Assembly: GCF_001591365.1 (NCBI RefSeq)
Contig: NZ_BCUT01000008.1
Coordinates: forward strand, 1 to 64,000
Source of the DNA: Variovorax paradoxus NBRC 15149
Lineage (GTDB): Bacteria > Pseudomonadota > Gammaproteobacteria > Burkholderiales > Burkholderiaceae_C
Reading direction: 5' to 3'
Length of the DNA: 64,000 nucleotides
Part shown: one piece after another, positions 26,393 through 35,379 of the stretch
Layout: every line of letters begins with the position of its first letter
How positions within the stretch are numbered: the stretch's first letter is position 1
Notes under the pieces: model-generated
What the model was told of the DNA's origin: nothing
What the model saw: the letters and a program-made list of their open reading frames with translations, nothing else
Database searches by the model: none
Program-made: the position numbers and the translations under genes

Positions 26393-27853
26393 TCAGCGCG
26401 GCACCAGGAAGACCGCTTTCTCCGACACCTGAAAACCGCCGCGTTCGTCCCGGATGTCGAAGTGCACCGTGTGCGAACCGGCGGGCACCGCGCCATAGGG
26501 CACCTGCAGCCGCACCGCGACCCAGCGCGACTGCGCCGCACCCACCGCGACCGCCGCGCCGGGCGAGACGGTCAGGCCCTCGATGCCGTGGGCGGCAATG
26601 CGGTAGTCGCGCGGCTCCTCGGTGGCGTTCATGATCTGCAGCCGGTACACGTTCTCGAGCCGGCCGTCCTCGACGATGCGGGCCAGCGAGGCGCGGTCGC
26701 GCACCACGTCCACCTTCAGCGGCGTGCGCGCCACGAGGCTCGCGAGCAGCCCGAGGACCAGCAGCGACAGGATGGCGCTGTAGACCAGCACGCGCGGACG
26801 CAGCACGCGGCGCAGCAGCTGGCGGCGCGACCATCCGGCCTCCATGCCGTTCTGCGTGTCGTAGCGGATCAGCCGCGGCGCATAGGCCATCTTCTGCATC
26901 ACCGTGTCGCAGGCATCCACGCACAGGCCGCAGCCGATGCATTCGTGCTGCAGCCCCTGGCGGATGTCGATGCCGGTCGGGCACACCTGCACGCACAGCC
27001 CGCAGTCGATGCAGTCGCCCAGCGCCATGCTGCGCGGGTCGATGCCCTTGCGCCGGGGCGCGCGCGGCTCGCCGCGCTTGGGGTCGTAGCTGACGATGAG
27101 CGTGTCGCGGTCGAACATGGCGCTCTGGAAGCGCGCATAGGGGCACATGTACTTGCACACCTGCTCGCGCATGAAGCCCGCGTTGCCATAGGTCGCAAAG
27201 CCGTAGAAGAACACCCAGAACACTTCCCACGAGCCCATCCGGGTCTGCAGGAAGGCCATGCCCAGCTCGCGGATCGGCGTGAAGTAGCCCACGAAGCTGA
27301 AGCCCGTCCACATGGCGATGCCGATCCACACCAGGTGCTTGAACCACTTCTTCACCAGCTTCTCGAGCGACATCGATTCCCCGTCCAGCCGCATGCGCGC
27401 GGTGCGGTTGCCCTCGATCCGGTGCTCCACCCACATGAAGATCTCGGTGTAGACGGTCTGCGGGCAGGCATAGCCGCACCACAGCCGCCCGGCCACGGCG
27501 GTGAAGAGAAAGAGCGCCAGCGCGCTCACCACCAGCAGGCCCGAGAGGTAGATCAGGTCCTGCGGATACAGCACCAGGCCGAAGACGTAGAAGCGCCGCG
27601 CGGCCAGGTCGAACAGCAGCAGCTGCCGTTCGCCCCACTGCGCCCACGGCAGGCCGTAGAACAGCAGCTGGGTCAGGAAGACCATGCCCCAGCGCCAGCG
27701 CGCGAACATGCCGCGCACGGTGCGCGGATAGATCTTCTTGGAGGCCTCGTACAGGCCCACCGACTCGCTCTCGGCCGGCGCAATCGGAATGATCTTGCGC
27801 GTGCCGGGGCCGGCCTGGGCCGATGCGGCGGAAACGGGAGCGGATGGATCCAT
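26393..27853 (-). CDS. ccoG: cbb3 oxidase accessory protein CcoG (FixG/RdxA), polyferredoxin
   Basis: The 486-residue membrane protein has two ferredoxin motifs, CIDCGLCVQVCPTGIDI and CIGCGLCVDACDTVM. An upstream CGYACPQTVYTE and KYMCPYARFQ complete the CcoG pattern. About five membrane helices (FLTQLLFYGLPW, VVSALALFLFTAV, LVWIGIAMWTGFSFVGYF and others) surround them. The C-terminal region is an Ig-like periplasmic domain of about 130 residues. CcoG reduces Cu(II) for CuB-site assembly of cbb3 oxidase. It follows ccoP by 18 nt. Confidence 0.95.
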   Translation of the reverse strand: MDPSAPVSAASAQAGPGTRKIIPIAPAESESVGLYEASKKIYPRTVRGMFARWRWGMVFLTQLLFYGLPWAQWGERQLLLFDLAARRFYVFGLVLYPQDLIYLSGLLVVSALALFLFTAVAGRLWCGYACPQTVYTEIFMWVEHRIEGNRTARMRLDGESMSLEKLVKKWFKHLVWIGIAMWTGFSFVGYFTPIRELGMAFLQTRMGSWEVFWVFFYGFATYGNAGFMREQVCKYMCPYARFQSAMFDRDTLIVSYDPKRGEPRAPRRKGIDPRSMALGDCIDCGLCVQVCPTGIDIRQGLQHECIGCGLCVDACDTVMQKMAYAPRLIRYDTQNGMEAGWSRRQLLRRVLRPRVLVYSAILSLLVLGLLASLVARTPLKVDVVRDRASLARIVEDGRLENVYRLQIMNATEEPRDYRIAAHGIEGLTVSPGAAVAVGAAQSRWVAVRLQVPYGAVPAGSHTVHFDIRDERGGFQVSEKAVFLVPR

Positions 27854-27871
27854 GGTGATGGCCTGGCGGCG

Positions 27872-28783
27872 TCAGGGCCCCGTGGCAGGGTTGGAAAGTC
27901 CCCACACATAGGACGCGAGCAGCTTGATCTGCGCCTCGGTGAGCCGGCCTTCCTGCGCGGGCATCTCGCTGTGCTTGCCGGCATTGACCATCTGCACGAT
28001 GGCCGCCTCGCCGTAGCCATGCAGCCAGGTCTTGTCGCTCAGGTTGGGCGCGCCCACCGCCTGGTTGCCCACGCCGCCGATGCCGTGGCAGGCGGCGCAC
28101 ACCGTGAACTTTGACTTGCCGAGGCCGGCGCGCACCGAATCGTGCGGCGCGCCCGACAGGCTCAGCACGTAGTTCGCCACGTTCTTCACGTCGTCCTGCG
28201 TGCCCACCGCCGCGGCCATTGGCGGCATCGTGCCGATGCGGCCCTTGGTGATGGTCTCGGCGATCTTCTCGGGCGTGCCGCCGTGCAGCCAGTCCTTGTC
28301 GGTCAGGTTGGGAAAGCCCTTGCTGCCGCGCGCATCGGAGCCGTGGCACTGGGAGCAGTTGTTCATGAACAGGCGCTCGCCGATGGCCATGGCCTTGGGT
28401 TCGCGCGCGATGTCTTCCATGGTCATGCCGGCGTAGCTCGCGTAGACGGGCGCCAGCGCCGCGTTGGCCTTGGCCACGTCCTCTTCGTACTCGCTCCGGG
28501 TGCTCCAGTTCGCCTGGCCGCTGAAGCTGCCCAGCCCCGGAAAGACCACCAGGTAGCCCACCGCGAAGAAGATGGTCAGCACGAAAAGGCCGATCCACCA
28601 CATGGGCAGCGGATTGTTGGACTCGCGCAGGTCCTCGTCCCAGACGTGGCCGGTGGTGTTGTCCGCATCGGAAGGCACGCGCTTGCGGGCCGTGAGCCAC
28701 AGCAGCAGCATGCATCCGAGGATGCTCAGCACCGCGCCCGCGGCAACGTAGTTGGACCAGAAGTTATTGACGAAATCGCTCAT
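27872..28783 (-). CDS. ccoP: cbb3 cytochrome c oxidase diheme subunit CcoP
   Basis: The 303-residue protein has an N-terminal membrane helix (YVAAGAVLSILGCMLLLWLTA), the segment GHVWDEDLRESNNPLPMWW typical of CcoP, and a second helix. Two c-type heme sites follow, CSQCH and CAACH, with downstream methionines in GTMPPMAA and SEMPAQ. It transfers electrons to CcoO/CcoN. ATG 28783 is chosen over the longer open frame because AAGGGG precedes it and the helix is placed correctly. Confidence 0.95.
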   Translation of the reverse strand: MSDFVNNFWSNYVAAGAVLSILGCMLLLWLTARKRVPSDADNTTGHVWDEDLRESNNPLPMWWIGLFVLTIFFAVGYLVVFPGLGSFSGQANWSTRSEYEEDVAKANAALAPVYASYAGMTMEDIAREPKAMAIGERLFMNNCSQCHGSDARGSKGFPNLTDKDWLHGGTPEKIAETITKGRIGTMPPMAAAVGTQDDVKNVANYVLSLSGAPHDSVRAGLGKSKFTVCAACHGIGGVGNQAVGAPNLSDKTWLHGYGEAAIVQMVNAGKHSEMPAQEGRLTEAQIKLLASYVWGLSNPATGP

Positions 28784-28802
28784 CGTGGGCCCCTTTTGTT
28801 CT

Positions 28803-28943
28803 TCAGTCCTGCTCGAACGGCAGCTGCGCGGCTTCCTCGAAGCGCGGCGCGTTGCGGCGGGCATAGGCCCAGGCCACGATGCCGAGGAAAAGCACAAAGC
28901 AGGAAACGGTGGCGGCAACGCGCAAGGTGGTGATGTCGATCAT
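28803..28943 (-). CDS. ccoQ: cbb3 oxidase subunit CcoQ (FixQ-like)
   Basis: The 46-residue protein has one membrane helix (VAATVSCFVLFLGIVAWAYARRN) and an acidic tail (FEEAAQLPFEQD), the typical CcoQ form. It lies between ccoO and ccoP as in other cco operons. It stabilises the complex. Confidence 0.88.
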   Translation of the reverse strand: MIDITTLRVAATVSCFVLFLGIVAWAYARRNAPRFEEAAQLPFEQD

Positions 28944-28956
28944 GGTTCGGTGCTCC

Positions 28957-29586
28957 CTACTTGAGCGCGAGGCCCAGCGATTGCAGGTACGCCACGGTGG
29001 CGTCCATCTCGGTCTTGCCGCGCACGTCGTCGGCGGCACGGGCGATCTCCTCGTCCGTGTAGGGCACGCCGACCTGGCGCAGCGCACGCATGTGGCGCGG
29101 AACGGCATCGGCATCGACCTGGGTCTTGTCCAGCCAGGCATAGGCCGGCATGTTCGATTCGGGCACCAGGTCGCGCGGGTTGTTCAGGTGGATGCGGTGC
29201 CATTCGTCGCTGTACTTGCCGCCCACGCGGTGCAGGTCCGGGCCGGTGCGCTTGCTGCCCCACTGGAACGGATGGTCGTAGACGAACTCGCCGGCCACCG
29301 AGTAGTGGCCGTAGCGCAGCGTTTCCGAGCGGAACGGGCGGATCATCTGCGAGTGGCAGTTGTAGCAGCCCTCGCGCAGGTAGACGTCGCGGCCGGCCAG
29401 CTGCAGCGCGGTGTTCGGCTTCAGGCCCTGGATCGGCTCGGTGGTCGACTTCTGGAAGAACAGCGGCACGATCTCGACCAGGCCGCCGATGGCGATGACC
29501 ACGAGGATCAGCACGATCATCAGCAGGTTGTTGGTCTCCACCTTCTCATGGGTGAAGCCGGTGCTGGAGGGGGTCTTTTGCGTCAT
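28957..29586 (-). CDS. ccoO: cbb3 cytochrome c oxidase monoheme subunit CcoO
   Basis: The 209-residue protein has an N-terminal membrane anchor ([24 protein letters not shown]). The mono-heme site is [18 protein letters not shown], and the [26 protein letters not shown] motif of CcoO follows. The heme methionine lies in [10 protein letters not shown]. It starts nine nt after the ccoN stop. Confidence 0.96.
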   Translation of the reverse strand: MTQKTPSSTGFTHEKVETNNLLMIVLILVVIAIGGLVEIVPLFFQKSTTEPIQGLKPNTALQLAGRDVYLREGCYNCHSQMIRPFRSETLRYGHYSVAGEFVYDHPFQWGSKRTGPDLHRVGGKYSDEWHRIHLNNPRDLVPESNMPAYAWLDKTQVDADAVPRHMRALRQVGVPYTDEEIARAADDVRGKTEMDATVAYLQSLGLALK

Positions 29587-29595
29587 GGCGCTTCC

Positions 29596-31035
29596 TCAGG
29601 CGTGGGCAATGGCAACGGGGGGAATGGCGGCCTGCATGGAGCGCCCGGAGATGACGGTCATCCACACGTTCCATGCCATCACCAGCATTCCGGCCAGATA
29701 CAGCAGGCCGCCGGCCAGCCGCACCACGTAGAACGGGAAGGTGGCCTTCACGCTCTCCACGAAGGTGTAGGTGAGCGTGCCGTCGGGATTGATGGCGCGC
29801 CACATCAGGCCCTGCATCACGCCGGCGATCCACATGGCGGCGATGTACAGCACGATGCCGATGGTGGCCATCCAGAAATGCGCCTCGATGGCCTTCACGC
29901 TGAACATGGCGGTGCGGCCGTACATGCGCGGGATCAGGTAGTACAGCGAGCCCATCGTGATGAAGCCCACCCAGCCCAGCGCGCCGGAGTGCACGTGGCC
30001 AATGGTCCAGTCGGTGTAGTGGCTCAGGGCGTTGACGGTCTTGATCGACATCATCGGACCCTCGAAGGTCGACATGCCGTAGAACGACAGCGCCACGATC
30101 AGGAAGCGCAGGATCGGGTCGGTGCGCAGCTTGTGCCAGGCGCCCGAGAGCGTCATGACCCCGTTGATCATGCCGCCCCAGCTCGGCGCGAGCAGGATCA
30201 GCGAGAACACCATGCCCAGCGACTGCGTCCAGTCCGGCAGCGCCGTGTAGTGCAGGTGGTGCGGGCCGGCCCACATGTAGGTGAAGATCAGCGCCCAGAA
30301 GTGGACGATGGAGAGCCGGTACGAATACACCGGCCGGCCGGCCTGCTTGGGGATGTAGTAGTACATCATCCCGAGGAAGCCCGCAGTGAGGAAGAAGCCC
30401 ACCGCGTTGTGGCCGTACCACCACTGCACCATCGCGTCCTGCACGCCGGCATAGGCCGAGTAGCTCTTCATCCAGCCCGCCGGAATCTCGGCGCTGTTGA
30501 CGATGTGCAGCAGCGCCACCGCGATGATGAAGGCGCCGTAGAACCAGTTGGCCACGTAGATGTGGCGCACGCGACGCATGCCGATGGTGCCGAAGAACAC
30601 CACCGCATAGGCCACCCACACCACCGCGATCAGGATGTCGATCGGCCATTCGAGCTCGGCGTATTCCTTGCCCGTGGTGTAGCCCAGCGGCAGGCTGATG
30701 GCGGCGGCCACGATCACCGCCTGCCAGCCCCAGACCACGAACGACGCGAGCGCCGGCGCGAACAGCCGGACCTGGCAGGTGCGCTGCACCACGTGGAAGC
30801 TGGTGGCCATGAGCGCGCAGCCGCCGAACGCGAAGATCACCGCGTTGGTGTGCAGCGGCCGCAGCCGCCCGTAGCTGAGCCACGGGATGCCGAGGCTGAA
30901 TTCGGGCCAGGCGAGCTCGGTGGCGATGATCACGCCGACCAGCATGCCGACCACGCCCCAGACCACGGACATGAGGGCGAGCTGCCGTACGGCGGTGTCG
31001 TCGTAGACCGCTGCGGGAGGATGGGGTTCTTGCAT
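29596..31035 (-). CDS. ccoN: cbb3 cytochrome c oxidase catalytic subunit CcoN
   Basis: The 479-residue heme-copper oxidase subunit I has 12 helices. Metal ligands are visible in [14 protein letters not shown] (low-spin heme b), [16 protein letters not shown] (CuB His), [19 protein letters not shown] (CuB His pair) and [16 protein letters not shown] (heme b3 and b). The C-type oxidase signature is complete. ATG 31035 is preceded by AGAGG and lies about 20 nt from the predicted start of transcription driven by the FNR box at 31091. High-affinity oxygen reduction is expected. Confidence 0.97.
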   Translation of the reverse strand: MQEPHPPAAVYDDTAVRQLALMSVVWGVVGMLVGVIIATELAWPEFSLGIPWLSYGRLRPLHTNAVIFAFGGCALMATSFHVVQRTCQVRLFAPALASFVVWGWQAVIVAAAISLPLGYTTGKEYAELEWPIDILIAVVWVAYAVVFFGTIGMRRVRHIYVANWFYGAFIIAVALLHIVNSAEIPAGWMKSYSAYAGVQDAMVQWWYGHNAVGFFLTAGFLGMMYYYIPKQAGRPVYSYRLSIVHFWALIFTYMWAGPHHLHYTALPDWTQSLGMVFSLILLAPSWGGMINGVMTLSGAWHKLRTDPILRFLIVALSFYGMSTFEGPMMSIKTVNALSHYTDWTIGHVHSGALGWVGFITMGSLYYLIPRMYGRTAMFSVKAIEAHFWMATIGIVLYIAAMWIAGVMQGLMWRAINPDGTLTYTFVESVKATFPFYVVRLAGGLLYLAGMLVMAWNVWMTVISGRSMQAAIPPVAIAHA

Positions 31036-31062
31036 CGTGGTGCCTCTTGATGGACTGCGGGC

Positions 31063-31104
31063 AGTGTCCCCGCGCCCCCCTCCCGAGGGTTTGATGCAGA
31101 TCAA
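31063..31104 (-). promoter_or_regulatory. FNR/Anr-type promoter of the cco operon
   Basis: The perfect box TTGATGCAGATCAA occupies 31091-31104. On the minus strand GACACT (31068-31063) follows after 22 nt, which is class II spacing. Predicted transcription start is near 31056, 21 nt before the ccoN ATG. The box overlaps the stop codon of ccoS. Confidence 0.85.
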
Positions 31105-31238
31105 TCGCCGCGCAGGATGCGGTCGCCCTCGATCTCGATGTCTTCGAACTGCCCGCGCTCGATGGCCCACCACAGCCCGCCGAGGATGGCGAGCACCAGC
31201 ACGACCGACAGCGGGATCAGCAGGAAGAGGATGTCCAT
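31101..31238 (-). CDS. ccoS: cbb3 oxidase assembly protein CcoS
   Basis: The 45-residue protein has one helix ([24 protein letters not shown]) then [15 protein letters not shown], the CcoS signature (GQFDD.E..). Its ATG overlaps the ccoI stop by one base. CcoS is required for cofactor insertion into CcoN. The gene stop lies inside the FNR box of the ccoN promoter. Confidence 0.9.
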   Translation of the reverse strand: MDILFLLIPLSVVLVLAILGGLWWAIERGQFEDIEIEGDRILRGD

Positions 31239-33580
31239 CAGCGCACCGCCCTGGCCGCGGCGGCCTCGGAAGCCGCGGGGGCCGCGAGCCGCGCCGCATT
31301 GAGCACCACCACCAGCGAACTCGCCGCCATGCCCAGCCCGGCCAGCCACGCGGGCAGCCAGCCCATGACGGCCAGCGGCACGCACAGCGCGTTGTAGCCG
31401 GCCGCCCATGCCAGGTTCTGCCGCACCACGCGCAGTGTTCGCCGCGCCTGCGCAATGGTGCTCGGAATGGCCGCGAGCGCATCGCCCGGCACCACGAAGT
31501 CGGCCCGCGCGCGCGCGAGCGGCACGGCGCGCCCGAAAGCGAAGGAGGCATTCGCGCGCGCCAGCGAAGGCCCGTCGTTCAGGCCGTCGCCCACCATCGC
31601 CACCTGCCGGCCTTCGGCCTGCAGCCGCCACAGGACCGCGAGCTTGTCCTCGGGCGTGCAGCCGCCCTGCGCGAATTCGATGCCGGCGCGCGCGGCGATC
31701 TCCCGCGCGGCGCTGTCGCGGTCGCCCGACAGCAGGCGCACCGTGACGCCTTCGGCCTGCAGCGCCGCCACCGCGGCGGCCGCATCCGGGCGCAGCTCCT
31801 CGGCCAGCACGAAGCTCGCGATCCAGCCCTGCTCGTCGCGGAGGTGCACCTGCGGCGCTTCCACCTGCAGCGGCGCCACGTTGCAATGGTTCGCCGAGCC
31901 CAGCCGCACGCGCCGCGCCGGGCCGCCGGCATCGCCGCTTCGGCGCAGCAGGCCCTCGAGCCCGAGGCCGGCCAGTTCAGTCGGTTGCGTCACCTCCCAG
32001 CCGGGCGGCGAGCGGAACTGCGCATTCCATGCATTCACCAGTGCACGCGCGCCCGGATGCAGCGAGTGCGCGCCGAGCGCGGCGCCGATCTCCAGCGCAT
32101 CGCCAGGGCGCAAACCCTGGCGGCAGTAGACCCGTTCGAGCCGCGGCGTGTCGCCGGTCAGCGTGCCCGTCTTGTCGAAGATCACCGTATCGACCGAGGC
32201 CAGCGCCTCCAACGCCTGCAGGTTGGAGGTCAGCACGCCGCCGCGCGCCAGCGCGCCCGCGCTCGCAAGCATGGCGGCCGGCGTGGCGAGCGAGAGCGCG
32301 CACGGGCAGGTCACGATCAGCACCGCCACCGCCACCATCAGCGCGCGGCCCGGGTCGGCATGCCACCAGAAGGCCGCGGCGCCGGCAGCCGACACCAGCA
32401 CCAGCACGAGAAACGGCCGCGCGATGCGGTCGGCCAGTTGGGCCAGGCGCGGCTTGCCGAGCGCGGCGCTTTCCATCAGCCGCACGATCTGCGCGAAGCG
32501 CGTGCCCTCGCCCACCGATTCGATGCGCAGCTGCACCGTCGCCGACAGGTTGTGGCTGCCCGCCAGCACGCGCTCGCCGCGCGCCCGCGCCACGGGGCGG
32601 GATTCGCCGGTCAGCAGCGCTTCGTCGGTGCTGGTGCCGCCGTCGATCAGCACGCCGTCGGCTGGAAAGGCCTCGCCCGGGCGCACCCGCACCACGTCGC
32701 CCACGGCCAGGCGCCGCACCGCCACGCGCTGCCAGCCGCCATCGGCCCCGAGCCGCTCGACGCCATCGGGCAGGCGGTTCATCACGGCCTCGAGCGAGCC
32801 GGCCGTGCGGTCGCGCAGCCGCGCCTCGAGCCAGCGGCCCGTGAGCAGGAAGAAGACGAACATGGTCAGCGAGTCAAAATAGACCTCGTGTCCCAATGCG
32901 CCCGCGCCGTCGAAGGTGGCCGCGGTGCTGACCGCGAACGCAATGGCGATGCCGAAGGCGACCGGCACGTCCATGCCGATGCGCGCATGGCGAAAGTCGC
33001 GCCACGCGCTGCGAAAGAACGGCCCGCAGGAAAAGAACAGCACCGGCAGCGTCAGCACCCAGGAGGCCCAGCGAAGCAGCTGCGCGGCGTCCGGCGTCAT
33101 TTCCCCGGGCTGCGCGATGTAGGCCGGGTAGGCGTACATCATCACCTGCATCATGCAAAAGCCCGACACCAGCCAGCGCCAGAGCGCGAGCCGCAACTCG
33201 CGCGAACGGCGCTCGCGTGCGGAGCCGTCGGCGGCGGGCACCAGCCGGTAACCGGCAGCCTCGCAGGCCTCGAACCAGCGCGAAGGCCGCGTCTGCGCGG
33301 CAGACCACAGCACGCGGGCACGCTGGCTCGCGGCGTTCACCTGCACCTCGAGCACGCCCGCCACGCGCAGCAGCGCGGCCTCCACGGCGAGGCCGCAGCC
33401 CGCGCAGTGCATGCCTTCCACCGCCACCTGCGATTCCCAGCGCGCCGCGGCGGCATCGCCGCCATCGAGCGCATGGCCGAACGCGGGCCATTCGGCGGGA
33501 TCGTCGAGCACCTGCCACGCCTCACGGGGTGCCCGTGGGAGCGCGGCGGCCGGGGAAAAGGAGGCGAGCGCGGCTTGCAT
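31238..33580 (-). CDS. ccoI: Copper-exporting P1B-type ATPase CcoI (cbb3 maturation)
   Basis: The 780-residue ATPase has an N-terminal heavy-metal domain with GMHCAGC (about residue 56). The membrane metal site is TCPCALS. The phosphorylation site is DKTGTLTGD, with the nucleotide domain SLHP motif and [11 protein letters not shown]. Eight helices fit the P1B family; CcoI/FixI-type ATPases deliver Cu for the CuB site. ATG 33580 coincides with the predicted start of transcription from the shared FNR promoter, so the mRNA may be leaderless. A GTG at 33511 preceded by GAGG is an alternative start. Confidence 0.94.
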   Translation of the reverse strand: MQAALASFSPAAALPRAPREAWQVLDDPAEWPAFGHALDGGDAAAARWESQVAVEGMHCAGCGLAVEAALLRVAGVLEVQVNAASQRARVLWSAAQTRPSRWFEACEAAGYRLVPAADGSARERRSRELRLALWRWLVSGFCMMQVMMYAYPAYIAQPGEMTPDAAQLLRWASWVLTLPVLFFSCGPFFRSAWRDFRHARIGMDVPVAFGIAIAFAVSTAATFDGAGALGHEVYFDSLTMFVFFLLTGRWLEARLRDRTAGSLEAVMNRLPDGVERLGADGGWQRVAVRRLAVGDVVRVRPGEAFPADGVLIDGGTSTDEALLTGESRPVARARGERVLAGSHNLSATVQLRIESVGEGTRFAQIVRLMESAALGKPRLAQLADRIARPFLVLVLVSAAGAAAFWWHADPGRALMVAVAVLIVTCPCALSLATPAAMLASAGALARGGVLTSNLQALEALASVDTVIFDKTGTLTGDTPRLERVYCRQGLRPGDALEIGAALGAHSLHPGARALVNAWNAQFRSPPGWEVTQPTELAGLGLEGLLRRSGDAGGPARRVRLGSANHCNVAPLQVEAPQVHLRDEQGWIASFVLAEELRPDAAAAVAALQAEGVTVRLLSGDRDSAAREIAARAGIEFAQGGCTPEDKLAVLWRLQAEGRQVAMVGDGLNDGPSLARANASFAFGRAVPLARARADFVVPGDALAAIPSTIAQARRTLRVVRQNLAWAAGYNALCVPLAVMGWLPAWLAGLGMAASSLVVVLNAARLAAPAASEAAAARAVR

Positions 33581-33586
33581 CGGGCA

Positions 33587-33656
33587 AGGCTAAGGGCCGG
33601 CCAGGCGCGCGCATTTGATCTGCATCAAGCGGCGCGGGTGGCTGCCTGCCTAAGCT
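33587..33656. promoter_or_regulatory. Bidirectional FNR/Anr promoter between ccoI and a universal stress gene
   Basis: One perfect box, TTGATCTGCATCAA (33615-33628), lies in the divergent gap. A TAnnnT hexamer lies exactly 22 nt away on each side: TAGCCT on the minus strand (33592-33587) and TAAGCT on the plus strand (33651-33656). A single bound dimer could therefore serve both genes in class II geometry. Confidence 0.75.
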
Positions 33657-33685
33657 CGCGGCACACGTCTCCGGAAAGAAAAACC

Positions 33686-34129
33686 ATGTACAAGCGCATC
33701 CTCGTGGCCACCGACGGCTCCACGCTCTCGAAGAAGGCGGTCACGAGCGCGATCGCCCTCGCGAGCCGGCACGATGCCGACCTCGTCGCGCTCACCGTGG
33801 TGCCGCGCTACCCCAAGAGCTACTTCGACGGCGCGATGTCCTTCTCGCCCGACGAGATCGCCCGGGTGGAGAAGCAGTGGGCCGACAAGGCGCAGGACAT
33901 GCTCGACGCCGTGGCCGCGCGCGCGGTGGCGAGCGGCGTGCAGCTGAAGACCGCCATCGCCAACTCGGACCTGGTGGCTGAATCGATCGTCGCCGCCGCA
34001 AAGAAGCACAAGTGCGACCTGATCGTGATGGCCTCGCACGGCCGCAAGGGCATCAAGCGGCTGCTGCTGGGCAGCGAGACGCAGCACGTGCTGACGCACT
34101 CCACGCTGCCCGTGCTGGTGCTGCGCTGA
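33686..34129 (+). CDS. Universal stress protein (UspA family)
   Basis: The 147-residue Usp begins YKRILVATDGSTLSKKAV and has the ATP-binding motif ASHGRKGIKRLLLGSETQ, then LPVLVLR at the C-terminus. It is divergent from ccoI and shares its FNR-type promoter; the predicted leader is about 23 nt with GGAAAG as ribosome-binding site. It is clearly different from the Usp at 20390 and likely part of the same low-oxygen response. Confidence 0.93.
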   Translation: MYKRILVATDGSTLSKKAVTSAIALASRHDADLVALTVVPRYPKSYFDGAMSFSPDEIARVEKQWADKAQDMLDAVAARAVASGVQLKTAIANSDLVAESIVAAAKKHKCDLIVMASHGRKGIKRLLLGSETQHVLTHSTLPVLVLR

Positions 34130-34149
34130 CCGCGCGGCGGGCCTCAGCT

Positions 34150-35142
34150 TCAGGCGGCCTGCATCGAGCCCGCGCCGAGCGCGTCGTTCTCGGCGTCGCT
34201 GAGCCAGCGGCGCTTGTCGCGCAGCGGCGGCGCGCCGAACATGCGGCTGTACTCGCGCGCGAACTGCGACGGGCTCTCGTAGCCCACGCTGTGCGCCGCG
34301 CTCGACACGTCGGCGCCGGCCATCAGCATCTGGCGGCGCGCTTCCTGCAGGCGCAGCTGCTTCTGGTACTGCAGCGGGCTCATGGCCGTCACGGCCTTGA
34401 AGTGATGGTGGAACGACGACACGCTCATGTGCACCGCGCGCGCCATGTCCTCGATCCGCAGCGACTGCGAATAGTTGATGCGCAGCGCGCTGATCGCCTT
34501 GGCGATGCGCTGGGTGTGGCTGTCCTGCAGCGCGATCTGCCGCAGCCGCGCGCCCTCGCCGTTCACCAGCAGGCGGTACATGATCTCGCGCTTGATGAGC
34601 GGCGCCATGATCGGCACGTCCTCGGGCGACTCGACCAGCCGCAGCAGCCGCAGCACCGGCTCCAGCACCGGCATGCCGATGCGGTTGACGTACATGCCGC
34701 GGGAGGCAGGCGCATTGGCCTTCGCGGGCAGCTTCTCGTCGCCGATGAGCTTGCCGATCTCGTCGATTGCCAGCTCCAGCCGCACGCCCAGGTACGGCTC
34801 GTTGTCGCTCGTCAGGCGCACCTGGCCACACACCGGCAGGTCGACCGAGGTCACCAGGTAGTGCATCGGGTCGTACACATAGATGTCGTCGCCCACGATG
34901 ATCCGCTTGGAGCCCTGCGCGATCAGCCCGAGCGCCGGCGTTGCGAAGGCATGCTTGGGGCCGTCGGGCTTGCTGATGCAGAACACCTGCAGGCCGGCCA
35001 CCGGCGTTTCCACGGTGCCGTCCTGGCCGCGCGTGATGCGGTTGATCAGCGCGACCAGTTCCTTCCTGGCTTCGTCGAGTTCGGGCTCCAGCGGCATCGG
35101 CTGGGCAATGGCGGCAGCGATTTCGGGTGTGTCTTGGGGCAT
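34150..35142 (-). CDS. AraC-family transcriptional regulator (AraC_N type)
   Basis: The 330-residue protein has an N-terminal ligand-like domain of the AraC_N type (GLQVFCISKPDGPKHAFATPALGLIAQGSKRI, then YLVTSVDLPVCGQV). Two C-terminal HTHs follow: IEDMARAVHMSVSSFHHHFKAVT and DVSSAAHSVGYESPSQFAREYSRMFG (about residues 230-310). E. coli YqhC, of this type, activates adjacent aldehyde reductase genes. Here the gene is divergent from an aldo/keto reductase, so it is probably that gene's regulator. Confidence 0.9.
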   Translation of the reverse strand: MPQDTPEIAAAIAQPMPLEPELDEARKELVALINRITRGQDGTVETPVAGLQVFCISKPDGPKHAFATPALGLIAQGSKRIIVGDDIYVYDPMHYLVTSVDLPVCGQVRLTSDNEPYLGVRLELAIDEIGKLIGDEKLPAKANAPASRGMYVNRIGMPVLEPVLRLLRLVESPEDVPIMAPLIKREIMYRLLVNGEGARLRQIALQDSHTQRIAKAISALRINYSQSLRIEDMARAVHMSVSSFHHHFKAVTAMSPLQYQKQLRLQEARRQMLMAGADVSSAAHSVGYESPSQFAREYSRMFGAPPLRDKRRWLSDAENDALGAGSMQAA

Positions 35143-35379
35143 GTTCGGGGGGCCTTGTCACGGATGGGGCCGCGGTGGCGGCCGGCGTGGAGGATCGGGT
35201 GGTTCAAAGCTTAGCGCCACGCCAACGAATCTGCAGGGCCCGCGCAGGAGGTCTGGAGAAATAGGCAAGGACTTTGCAGGAACGCACTCGCCATGCCCGG
35301 CGCCGCGGCCGGATACTTTTGCGGACGGCGGGGGCTTTCCGGCCTCCTTCTTGCGCCACCCATCCAAAGGACATCTCTC

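Noticed and set aside
24675-28715. Single 1346-codon frame covering hemN and the region upstream
   Set aside because: Only the hemN part is coding in this frame; the upstream part is out of frame with ccoH-like, ccoG and ccoP, which have clear motifs.
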